Source of the DNA: Chitinophagales bacterium | Lineage (GTDB): Bacteria > Bacteroidota > Bacteroidia > Chitinophagales > Saprospiraceae | Direction: 5' to 3' | Assembly (NCBI GenBank): GCA_013299105.1 | Contig: JAAFJY010000013.1 | Coordinates: 119,999 to 183,998 of the forward strand | Length of the DNA: 64,000 nt | In this document: piece by piece, positions 45,498 to 52,922 of the stretch | How the letters are laid out: each line of letters opens with the position of its first letter | Position numbering within the stretch: position 1 is the stretch's first letter | Made by a program: the position numbers and the translations under genes | Notes under the pieces: model-generated | Seen by the model: the letters and a program-made list of their open reading frames with translations, nothing else | The model's database searches: none | Told to the model about the DNA's origin: nothing

Positions 45498-46478
45498 TTA
45501 TGCCCTTGCTGCTGCTCGCCGCAAGCGGTCGTTGATGGCGCGGCCCAAGTCTTCTTCTGGTAAGGGTTCGGCAAGGATCAAATCCAGGCCCATTGCGTCG
45601 AGTTGGCGCATGGCCGCAAAGAGGTGCTGGGCTGCTTCGTTAAAATTGCCGCTGGGAGAAAGGGTGATCTGCCGTTCTGGTGGAATTTTTGAAAAACTGG
45701 TTTGAAAGGAAATGACGCCGACTTTAGCTTGGGTATGTTGGGTGATCAAGGCATCCAAATCGCCCAAAACAAAAGGGGTGTGTGGTGCGTAATGGCTTTT
45801 CAACATGCCTGGTGCTTGAGGATTAGAGCTAGAATGCTCCCTGACTTGCACCGGGCCGATGATGGCCTCAATGGCCTCAATGGGCAGCCCACCTTTGCGA
45901 TAAACGATAGCCTGATCTCCTTCAAAACCTACAATGGTGCTTTCTACACCTACCCCGCAAGGGCCGCCATCCAATACATACGGGATGCTGTTGCCCAATT
46001 GCTGAACCACGTGCACCGCAGTAGTAGGGCTGATGTAACCAAATGGATTGGCGCTGGGCGCAGCCAGCGGGAAAGGCAACTTTTCCAACAAAGCATGGGT
46101 CAGTGGATGTGCAGGCACCCGAATCGCTACCAAGTCGGAGCCAGCAGTGACCAAATCCGGGATGATCGCTTTTTTGGGTAAGAGCAAGGTCAAAGGCCCT
46201 GGCATGAAATGTTGGGCCAATTTCTGAGCCGCAAACGGAAAGTCGAGGACAAAATCAACAATTTGACCAAGATTCGCCACGTGTACGATCAGTGGATCGA
46301 AGTTGGGCCGTTTTTTTACGGCAAAAATTTCGGCTACCGCCGCCTCGTTCAAAGCATTGCCCGCCAAGCCATAAACCGTTTCGGTAGGGATGCCAACCAA
46401 TTGTCCTGCGGTAAGAAATGCAAGCGCCTGCTCAAGATCACTACCTATTATATGGATGTCAACATCACTGGATTTCAT
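45498..46478 (-). CDS. L-threonylcarbamoyladenylate synthase (Sua5/YwlC type)
   Basis: 326 residues, two domains: YrdC-like (1-200) with TETVYGLAGNALNEAAVAEIFAVKKRP and PLTLLLPKKAIIPDLVTAG, and a C-terminal Sua5 extension (residues ~230-326, GMLKSHYAPHTPF). It makes threonylcarbamoyl-AMP for the t6A modification at position 37 of ANN-decoding tRNAs. The length suits the two-domain form. The start codon is 4 nt after a TACCTTTG box, so a leaderless mRNA is likely. Confidence 0.93.
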   Translation of the reverse strand: MKSSDVDIHIIGSDLEQALAFLTAGQLVGIPTETVYGLAGNALNEAAVAEIFAVKKRPNFDPLIVHVANLGQIVDFVLDFPFAAQKLAQHFMPGPLTLLLPKKAIIPDLVTAGSDLVAIRVPAHPLTHALLEKLPFPLAAPSANPFGYISPTTAVHVVQQLGNSIPYVLDGGPCGVGVESTIVGFEGDQAIVYRKGGLPIEAIEAIIGPVQVREHSSSNPQAPGMLKSHYAPHTPFVLGDLDALITQHTQAKVGVISFQTSFSKIPPERQITLSPSGNFNEAAQHLFAAMRQLDAMGLDLILAEPLPEEDLGRAINDRLRRAAARA

Positions 46479-46482
46479 GCGG

Positions 46483-46490
46483 CAAAGGTA
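46483..46490 (-). promoter_or_regulatory. Candidate -7 box for the sua5 gene
   Basis: On the minus strand this is TACCTTTG (TAnnTTTG), ending 4 nt before the ATG (46476-46478). The predicted start site falls at or inside the first codon. Confidence 0.45.
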
Positions 46491-46579
46491 TGATAAGCGC
46501 TGCGAGTTTACTAATCCTTTAGGAATTGCGAAAAAAATAGATTAAACACTTTTGACCATCGGTTCAAGATTGCTCTGGG

Positions 46580-46690
46580 AGGCAACGTCATGCTGGAAAT
46601 CAGTGAAAATCAGTTTTATCAGTTACATCCGTGTTCCCTACTTGCAGCCGCAACGCGGCTAAAGACTTTCGTCAATTTGTTTGCCTGATT
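46580..46690 (+). repeat. GTCAACGTC/ATCCGTGTTC dispersed repeat (copy near FGE gene)
   Basis: Starts GGCAACGTCATGCTGGAAATC, continues with AATCAGTT/ATCCGTG units and CATCCGTGTTCCC, then a GCCGCAACGCGGC hairpin and TCAGCGGCCCTTA. Aligns with the element at 37917 and, reversed, with 32700. Confidence 0.55.
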
Positions 46691-47859
46691 TAATCAGCGG
46701 CCCTTACACAACGAAATCCCGTATGCTCCAAACCTGTATCCGGGCTGGTTTTCATGCGGGCTGCACAGCGGTAACCTGAGCAGTAAGAATCGTTGCAAAG
46801 GAAAGAGCCGCCCCGCACCACTTTTTTAGGCGTGCTGGGTTCTTCTGGATCGTAACTGTCAGCGGGGCCTTGGGGGTCGCTGCTGGTTTTGCCCAAGGCC
46901 AGGCATTGCTTGTAATGGTCATTTCGGTACCAATCCGCGCACCATTCCCATACATTGCCAGCCATGTCGTAAAGGCCCAGGGCATTGGATTGAAAACTTT
47001 TAATGGGTGCACAGCGTGGGAATTGGTCTGCTTTGGATTGTTCTACTGGAAAAGAGCCTTCAAAATAATTTGCAAATTTAGGCGAAACGGCCTCGTTTCC
47101 CCAGGCGTACTTGTTTGACTTGCCACCACTGCGGGCGGCCCATTCCCACTCGGCTTCACTGGGCAAACGCTTGCCGGCCCAGCGGCAATAAGCCACCGCA
47201 TCGTACCACGAAACTTGGGTCACAGGCCAAGCTTCTTTGCCTTTGATGCTGCTGCCGGGTCCTTGTGGCTGCTGCCAATTTGCCCCTTTTTGCATTCGCC
47301 ACCAATCCGCAGGGCCAAGGGGCTGGCCATTGTTTACGGCCAATTGAAAAACCAATGAAGCAGGTGCCAATTCTTCTGCCGAAGGCAAGGGGGTACCAGG
47401 TGGGAGTTGTTCGGCCAAAGTTTTGGGATCAATGGCCCGTTCGGCGGTGGTGACATAGCCCGTTGCTGCTACAAAACGGGCAAATTGGGCATTCGTTACT
47501 TCAGTTTGGTCCATCCAAAAACCCTTGACCTTGACAGGGTGAATGGGCTGTTCATCGGGGCGAGCTTCGGGACCATCGCTGCCCATGTTGAAAGTGCCTC
47601 CTTCGACCCATACCATACCCGCTTTGTTTTTACTTTCGACCGGGTCGGGCTCAATTTTTTTCACGTCAGCCAGGTAAATATCAGCGCCCCCTTCACCCCA
47701 GGGCGTATCGCCACTGTAGCAGTGCTCGCTGGCCAAAATGGGAGGTGGGGCTTGCATTTCGGGGACAGCATTTTTATTTTTACAGGCCCACATACTGGCT
47801 GTTAGGACCAGCAAATAACAAACCTTGGAGAATGAAAAACTCATCTGTATTTTGATCAA
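46690..47859 (-). CDS. Formylglycine-generating enzyme-like lipoprotein
   Basis: 389 residues. A lipoprotein signal (TASMWAC) is followed by an FGE-sulfatase domain: GGTFNMGSDGPEARPDEQPIH, GFWMDQTEVTNAQFARFV, ITQVSWYDAVAYCRWAGKRLPSEAEWEWAAR and RGGSFLCNDSYCSGYRCAAR (each given in part). The pair Cys355-Cys360 corresponds in sequence to the catalytic Cys336/Cys341 of human SUMF1, so oxygen-dependent conversion of a sulfatase Cys to formylglycine is possible. Many relatives lack these cysteines and have other functions. An exported FGE would have to act on proteins in the periplasm or at the outer membrane. No sulfatase gene is in the window. Confidence 0.85.
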   Translation of the reverse strand: MIKIQMSFSFSKVCYLLVLTASMWACKNKNAVPEMQAPPPILASEHCYSGDTPWGEGGADIYLADVKKIEPDPVESKNKAGMVWVEGGTFNMGSDGPEARPDEQPIHPVKVKGFWMDQTEVTNAQFARFVAATGYVTTAERAIDPKTLAEQLPPGTPLPSAEELAPASLVFQLAVNNGQPLGPADWWRMQKGANWQQPQGPGSSIKGKEAWPVTQVSWYDAVAYCRWAGKRLPSEAEWEWAARSGGKSNKYAWGNEAVSPKFANYFEGSFPVEQSKADQFPRCAPIKSFQSNALGLYDMAGNVWEWCADWYRNDHYKQCLALGKTSSDPQGPADSYDPEEPSTPKKVVRGGSFLCNDSYCSGYRCAARMKTSPDTGLEHTGFRCVRAAD

Positions 47860-47885
47860 TTTACGAAGAAGAACACTGGCCCCAC

Positions 47886-47921
47886 TCTTCTCAACTCCTC
47901 AACTTCTCAACCCCTAAACTA
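47886..47921 (-). repeat. Octamer array after the Clp-PCRF gene
   Basis: On the minus strand, starting 9 nt past the TAG stop (47930-47932): GTTTAGGG GTTGAGAA GTTGAGGA GTTGAGAA at an 8-bp period. TGA or TAG recurs on the sense strand. Confidence 0.65.
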
Positions 47922-47929
47922 AAAAACAC

Positions 47930-50900
47930 CTACTCCGTATTCGCCTCCAATTCAGCCTTGAACTGCTGGGTCAATTGAAAATCCAGGTAATCGAGGTAGC
48001 CTGTCTGTTGTAGCTCGCGGTTGATGCGCCAAATGTTGTCTTTGAGTTGGGGGAAAGTGCAATGTCGGCGGATGGGAATCCTCATCAGCAGGTTGGGTTT
48101 GTGGAGTTCGACTTCCATTTTACTTTCTTCCCTGCTGACCAACACTTGGGTTAGGATTTCTTTTTTTTGCTGTGGTTCGATCCACTTTTGTACCCCGCTC
48201 TCCTTCGCAAAGTAGTAAAAAGCCGCTGGTCCGTTTACTTTTAATGCGTATCCTACCAAGCGATCACCACTTTTTTGCTCAAAGAGCTCTGGGTCCAACT
48301 CGGAATGCAAAATGTATTCCTGTCTTGGTTTGGTTTTGCCTACTTCACTGGGGTCGGGAATGATTTCGTAATAATGCGATTCCCGGTACCACAGTTGGAC
48401 CGTTTCAGTTTTGAAGCGTTTGTGTTCAGATAGTCTTTGGTAAAAAGGCAAAGCGAACTCCATCGCATCGCCCCACAAGTACAAGTGACATTGGTTGTTT
48501 TCGGGAAAAACGGCAACAAAAACGTCGAAACGGAGTTTGAAAAACTGATCTTCCCAGGGCTCCAGCAGGTCGTTCCACATCTCGTCGTAGGCTTGTTGTT
48601 CCAACACCGAGAGGCTCAAATTGAGCTCCAATTCATTGATTTCGGCCTCCAATGCATCGGCGCGATCGCTCAAACGATGCAGGTCATACAGGCGCAGGTC
48701 TTGCAGGTGAGTAAACTTGGGTGCCGTCTTTTTTCCGTTCTTCAAGGCTTCCAGCTCGTCCATTTCTTGTAGCAAGCTGGTGAAAGCATAAGATTCCTTG
48801 AAGCGTTTGGCTTTGCCCCGCAGCATCGAAGCATGGTCTGCGTTGCTGGTTTGCTCCAGTTTGGCGATCATGTCCACCAAGGAGGTTTCTACTTCTGTCA
48901 CCTTGATACTGAGCAAATCATCTACCACATCCACTGTGACATGGAGCAAATTGGAGGGGTCGTAGCGATTCATTTCGGCGGCGAGGGGCAAAATCAACAG
49001 TTCCCTAATGGCCCTTTGTAAGTAGCGCCCTCCATACTTTGAATGAAAACCTTTTTCGGCCAAATGATCCAAAACCCCTGGCTGAATATCAAACTCCAGC
49101 TTGCGAAAGCGGAACCCATCTCTTTTTTTCAGCAAGCCCATTTCGCGTTCTACAATGGCCCGAACGACGGGCTTGGCCAGGGATTGAAAAGCAATCACTT
49201 GGTCGATACGGGCAAAAAGCTCAGGCCGGAAGTATTTGCGCAAGGAATTGAGGTACACGTCGGCATTGGGCGTTTTGTTGCCAAATCCAGGGCTGGGGCG
49301 CAGTTCTCCAGCCCCCAGATTGGTAGTCATGACGATGATGGTGCTGCAAAAATCGGTCAAATAACCCCGGCCATCGGTCAAGCGGCCTTCACCCAAAATC
49401 TGCAACAGCAAGTCCAGGAAACTGACGTGTGCTTTTTCGATTTCGTCAAAAAGCAACACGCAAAAGGGTTGTCTTTTTATCGCTCCAGTGAGTAGTCCTT
49501 CTTGGTTGACTCCTGCCCCGGCTAGGTGCAACACCGCTTGTGGGTGGCCGTATTCACTCATGTCAAAGCGCACCATTCGGTCGCGGCTGCCAAACATGAA
49601 TTCGCTCAAAACCTTGGCCAATTCGGTTTTTCCTACTCCGGTTGGACCAGCAAAAAGAAAGGACGCAATGGGCTTGCCCGTGCGGGCCAGGGCTGCTTTG
49701 ACTGAAATCAGGGCATTGGTCACGGCTTCCACTGCGGTATCTTGGCCCAAAACCTGGCCTTTGAAACTGTGCTGAATCTTCTCCAGTCCCAAGGGTTCAC
49801 TGGGGTCTACAATGAAACGAGGCATGCCGCTTTCCTGGCAAAAATATTTCAGAATTTCACTTTTGTCGATGGTTTTACTGAGTTTGCCTTGGTTCAGTTT
49901 CCACAACAGAATCCCTTCCAGAAAACGGATTGGCCGCCCCGGCATTCCGGAATAAGGCATGAAACGGCGGTGCAAACGAATTGATTCTTGTACCGCATCT
50001 TCTTGCACTACAATCCCGATCTCGCGGCTGATGCTGCTAATTTTTTGCAAAATAATGGCCTCCAGTTCAGCACTGTTGGGCTCGTTCATGCGGATGAGCT
50101 GAAAATAGGCCGGAAAATTGGGCAAATTGATTTCAATTTTAGCCAATTGTTCCTCGGTGCACTCCGTAATCAGGCGAATTTGACCCTGGCTCAGGTAGGG
50201 CATGAGAAACTGGGCCAAGCTCGTATCGTTGCCTTCATATTGCCCTACTTCAAACAACTCCATGAGATTGCGCACGTACAAGATGTGCTTGCTGAACTGG
50301 ATTTCTTGGCAAAGCTCAGAAAGGTTAAATTCCCACCCTGAATCCTTGGACAATTCTTTGATCAGGATGCTGGCTGTGGTTTCCCAAACTTTCCATTCGC
50401 CTGAGCGCTCGTTCAATTGGCGGATGGCCTCCCAGGCGACTGCGGTTTTACCCACACCATTGGGACCTAGCATCAGCAGGTTGTTGGGAAAACCGCCCAG
50501 GATAGTACGCAGGCACTGGTCGGCAATTTCTTCCTGACCATAGGCCTGTATTTGCTTGAACTGGATCAGTTTACCTACTTTGTGGAGCCACTTGTATTGT
50601 TCTAGTTCGCTCGTACCAGTGGTTTCACCAGGATCCGGAAATTGTACTTTGAAACTGCTATTGTGTAGGCTGGTGTGCTCGGCCCAAGCGGTGTAAACGA
50701 TGCTTTGCACCACCCGCATCCGGTCCCGTCGGTTGAAGTCGATGGTGATCAGTTCTTTGATCGTTTCGTGGAGCGCTGATGGCGTGTGGGCCCCAGCTTC
50801 GATATTGAGCGAGGGCACAATAGCCCAGTAAACTTCGTCTTTTTCACAATAAAAATAGTCGAAATCCAGGCTGAATGCAGGGATTTGAAACCCTTCTTTG

Positions 50901-51148
50901 TGGGCCGGAAAAGGGACCTCTATTTTGGCTTTGGTAAAATTTTGTGGTACAGCTTGGTCCCACAGCCAGAGGAATTGACGGGATTTGTCCAGGACTTGTT
51001 GAATCGACTGCTGGTATTCGGCCCCCAGCGCAGGAATACTGGTTTCCATGCGAATGGTTTGCATGTCGGCCAAGGGGATGAAGATTTCCAAGCCACCAGG
51101 GTAGCGCTGCTTAAAAACCGGGAAATGGAGGGTGACTGGAAAGGGCAT
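47930..51148 (-). CDS. ClpB-like double AAA+ protein with release-factor (PCRF)-like C-terminus
   Basis: 1072 residues from MPFPVTLHFPV (51148). There is no Clp_N repeat domain; residues 1-190 are unassigned. AAA-1 has the P-loop GPNGVGKT at 228-235, but the Walker B region reads ILYVRNLMEL instead of ILFIDE, so hydrolysis is probably lost. AAA-2 has GPTGVGKTELAK (from ~501), RFDMSEYGHPQAV, LLFDEIEKAH (565-574) and the FRPELFARID arginine-finger region; the substrate-gripping GYVGYE loop is replaced by GAGVNQEG. A ClpB-D2-small-like stretch follows, then helices (809-864). The C-terminus (about 889-989) shows GDAMEFALPFYQRLSE, RFKTETV and KVNGPAAFYYFAKESGVQKW, patterned like the PCRF domain of bacterial release factor 2. 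No GGQ motif is present. Function unknown; an AAA+ machine acting at ribosomes or on RF-like partners is speculation. The upstream gene is 14 nt away. Confidence 0.8.
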   Translation of the reverse strand: MPFPVTLHFPVFKQRYPGGLEIFIPLADMQTIRMETSIPALGAEYQQSIQQVLDKSRQFLWLWDQAVPQNFTKAKIEVPFPAHKEGFQIPAFSLDFDYFYCEKDEVYWAIVPSLNIEAGAHTPSALHETIKELITIDFNRRDRMRVVQSIVYTAWAEHTSLHNSSFKVQFPDPGETTGTSELEQYKWLHKVGKLIQFKQIQAYGQEEIADQCLRTILGGFPNNLLMLGPNGVGKTAVAWEAIRQLNERSGEWKVWETTASILIKELSKDSGWEFNLSELCQEIQFSKHILYVRNLMELFEVGQYEGNDTSLAQFLMPYLSQGQIRLITECTEEQLAKIEINLPNFPAYFQLIRMNEPNSAELEAIILQKISSISREIGIVVQEDAVQESIRLHRRFMPYSGMPGRPIRFLEGILLWKLNQGKLSKTIDKSEILKYFCQESGMPRFIVDPSEPLGLEKIQHSFKGQVLGQDTAVEAVTNALISVKAALARTGKPIASFLFAGPTGVGKTELAKVLSEFMFGSRDRMVRFDMSEYGHPQAVLHLAGAGVNQEGLLTGAIKRQPFCVLLFDEIEKAHVSFLDLLLQILGEGRLTDGRGYLTDFCSTIIVMTTNLGAGELRPSPGFGNKTPNADVYLNSLRKYFRPELFARIDQVIAFQSLAKPVVRAIVEREMGLLKKRDGFRFRKLEFDIQPGVLDHLAEKGFHSKYGGRYLQRAIRELLILPLAAEMNRYDPSNLLHVTVDVVDDLLSIKVTEVETSLVDMIAKLEQTSNADHASMLRGKAKRFKESYAFTSLLQEMDELEALKNGKKTAPKFTHLQDLRLYDLHRLSDRADALEAEINELELNLSLSVLEQQAYDEMWNDLLEPWEDQFFKLRFDVFVAVFPENNQCHLYLWGDAMEFALPFYQRLSEHKRFKTETVQLWYRESHYYEIIPDPSEVGKTKPRQEYILHSELDPELFEQKSGDRLVGYALKVNGPAAFYYFAKESGVQKWIEPQQKKEILTQVLVSREESKMEVELHKPNLLMRIPIRRHCTFPQLKDNIWRINRELQQTGYLDYLDFQLTQQFKAELEANTE

Positions 51149-51162
51149 TGTTTTGTTTTGTC

Positions 51163-51747
51163 TCAAACAAAAATAAGCCCTTCCTCCAAATTGCCAAAAG
51201 AAAGATGTATTCCTTGTGAGAAACGCCAACCTGTACACCAAGCAAGCAGCGCATCAAAGGCATGCCAATTGTCAATGTTTGTTGGGGCAGGGTAGGGGAG
51301 ATGTGGCCCTAAAGCTGCAAGGCAGCTGGGAATAGCGCTTGATTCTTTTTTATAGCCCAAGCCTGGTAAATCCAAAATTTGGGCCAGTTTCGCCGGATAG
51401 ACCTCGCAAAAAGGGATGTTCAAAGCCTTGCCTTGCTGCTGCAAGCGCATGGCCCGTGCGGTCAAGCCTCCCAAAAACATGGGCGACATGGCCTGGCATT
51501 CGCGGTCGGCTTGGCGGTAGTGGAAATCAGCCCCAGCTTCAGCTAAGCGGTAAACAATGGGCAAGGACAAGGGTGCGTCGATGAAAACTTGCGTGGGTTG
51601 CTGCTCCTTGAGCCAGTTGAGGAGGAACAGATCGGCGTCTTTTTTGGCCTGGCTTTGCAAAAAATGTAATTCTCCTTCCTGCGCCCAGGCAATGACGGTG
51701 GTTCCTGCCAGTTTGCTGCCAAAGTCAATACCGATGAAAGAATGCAT
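51163..51747 (-). CDS. DUF429-type RNase H-fold protein
   Basis: 194 residues from MHSFIGIDFGSKLAG. The pattern GIDFGSKLAGTTV, QVFIDAPLSLP, REC..MSPMFLGGLTARAMRL, CEVYPAKLAQIL and HAFDALLAW is that of the DUF429/RNase H-like predicted nucleases with acidic metal ligands (Asp8, Asp in FIDAP). The nucleic acid acted on is unknown. It ends 14 nt before the Clp-PCRF gene and is likely co-transcribed with it. The longer open frame to 51999 crosses the tRNA-Leu gene and is not real. Confidence 0.72.
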   Translation of the reverse strand: MHSFIGIDFGSKLAGTTVIAWAQEGELHFLQSQAKKDADLFLLNWLKEQQPTQVFIDAPLSLPIVYRLAEAGADFHYRQADRECQAMSPMFLGGLTARAMRLQQQGKALNIPFCEVYPAKLAQILDLPGLGYKKESSAIPSCLAALGPHLPYPAPTNIDNWHAFDALLAWCTGWRFSQGIHLSFGNLEEGLIFV

Positions 51748-51766
51748 AGATGGGAATTTGTAAGCA

Positions 51767-51801
51767 CAAAAAAAGCCAGATTCCTGTTCAAGAATCTGGC
51801 T
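51767..51801 (-). terminator. Intrinsic terminator after tRNA-Leu(CAG)
   Basis: AGCCAGATTC (51774-51783) and GAATCTGGCT (51792-51801) form a perfect 10-bp stem with an 8-nt loop, followed on the minus strand by seven T. It begins 2 nt past the tRNA 3' end. Confidence 0.85.
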
Positions 51802-51803
51802 TG

Positions 51804-51885
51804 TGCCGAAGGAGGGACTCGAACCCTCACGTCGTAAAACACACGCACCTGAAACGTGCGCGTCTACCAATTTCGCCACTTCGGC
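51804..51885 (-). tRNA. tRNA-Leu (anticodon CAG)
   Basis: 82 nt. Acceptor GCCGAAG/CTTCGGC, type II tRNA with a variable arm, T-loop GGTTCGAGTCC. The anticodon arm is CACGT-TTCAGGT-GCGTG, giving anticodon CAG (codon CUG). The 3' CCA is not encoded. Confidence 0.95.
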
Positions 51886-51961
51886 AAGAAGTTTACCAAT
51901 AGGCCGTTCAAAAACTAGAAAACTGAATTCGAACGTGCCTTCAGGCAATGAAAAAATGTGG

Positions 51962-52045
51962 TACCGGAGGTGGGACTCGAACCCACACATCGTTGCCAAT
52001 ACTGGATTTTGAATCCAGCGCGTCTACCAATTCCGCCACTCCGGC
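51962..52045 (-). tRNA. tRNA-Leu (anticodon CAA)
   Basis: 84 nt. Acceptor GCCGGAG/CTCCGGT with a G-U first pair, anticodon arm CTGGA-TTCAAAA-TCCAG giving CAA (codon UUG), long variable arm. The genomic sequence continues CCA after the discriminator A. It lies 76 nt upstream of tRNA-Leu(CAG), probably in one transcript ended by the terminator at 51767. Confidence 0.95.
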
Positions 52046-52077
52046 ATTTTTTTCATTGAGGCCAAACGTCATTTCGT

Positions 52078-52599
52078 TTAGCGGTGTGCAAATGTAGAAA
52101 GGTTTTCTTTTACACGCAAGAGGTAACGTTTTTTTAAGTAAAAATTTTTGATTTTTTCCAAGCTGGAAGCCTCTCCAGGGTTTTCTGAAAAATGCTGCAA
52201 GGCGGGCTTTACTTCTTCCAATAACGCTGATTCCAGGCTTGCAAGTTCCTGATTTAGCTTGGCGTATGCATTGGGGTCAAAATCAAACTCCAACTCGGCC
52301 TGTGCTTCGTTGAGCTCCATCATGTCCATCAAAAAATTTTTCGGAATTTCATTTTGGCCTTCTACCAAAAGCCCTTTTTCTTCCAAAATGTACTTCATGC
52401 GCTGGTCAAAATCCGACAAAGTGCGGTATGCTTCGTTGTTCAGGCTGGAGTTTTTGAGTACCTCAGCCTGCACTTCATCCGTATCGAGGGTGTAAAAATC
52501 CGGGTGAAACTGCTTGCTTTTGCTCAGGTAGGAGCGGCGCAAGGCATCTTCATCAAGCAAAAAAGAAACAGGGAGGTCGAAAAAATCGAAGAAAAGCAT
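52078..52599 (-). CDS. hscB: Fe-S cluster co-chaperone HscB
   Basis: 173 residues. An N-terminal J-domain has the HPD motif at 32-34 (FHPDFY), which stimulates the Hsp70 HscA; the C-terminal helical domain (about 85-173) binds the scaffold IscU, with NFLMDMMELNEA as the conserved recognition region. The length matches HscB. No hscA or isc genes are adjacent. The gene precedes the two tRNA-Leu genes on the same strand. Confidence 0.9.
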   Translation of the reverse strand: MLFFDFFDLPVSFLLDEDALRRSYLSKSKQFHPDFYTLDTDEVQAEVLKNSSLNNEAYRTLSDFDQRMKYILEEKGLLVEGQNEIPKNFLMDMMELNEAQAELEFDFDPNAYAKLNQELASLESALLEEVKPALQHFSENPGEASSLEKIKNFYLKKRYLLRVKENLSTFAHR

Positions 52600-52669
52600 T
52601 GTTGAAACGCGGATTTAATGGATGAAGTGGGGTTGCTGGCGTGGCCTTTTTGTCTGAACCAAAATTTTT

Positions 52670-52874
52670 GTCTGAACCAGAATTTTCAGAAATGCAGAAT
52701 TACAGCATTACTTTCATGACGTTGACCAATCCAGAATTTTAAAGAATTACAGAATGGGCTGCTGCACAGCATGAAAAGCAGCATGCTGGCGGGCTGTAGG
52801 CCCCAACCGTTGGTCTGTCAACGTCACGCTCACATCATGATCATCATAAAAATCACAAAAATCACAGTTCAGAC
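52670..52874. repeat. GTCTGAAC nested palindromic element
   Basis: Outer ends GTCTGAAC (52670-52677) and GTTCAGAC (52867-52874); a second GTCTGAAC at 52652. Inner inverted pair GACGTTGA (52718-52725) and TCAACGTC (52816-52823). A C-G-rich core with GCAGCATGCTG lies between. The 52600-52919 gap is otherwise without a gene. Confidence 0.65.
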
Positions 52875-52887
52875 AGTAGCGGAGTCC

Positions 52888-52922
52888 CCACTCATAACCC
52901 ATAACTCATAATTCATAACTCA
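52888..52922 (-). repeat. Heptamer array at the rseP stop codon
   Basis: On the minus strand the TGA stop of rseP is the first triplet of TGAGTTA TGAATTA TGAGTTA TGGGTTA TGAGTGG, five 7-mers. The same consensus begins at the anbu stop (58839-58880). Confidence 0.7.

Noticed and set aside
51163..51999. 278-codon minus-strand frame including the tRNA-Leu(CAG) region
   Set aside because: The upstream part is tRNA and terminator sequence; the protein starts at 51747 with a conserved N-terminal strand.
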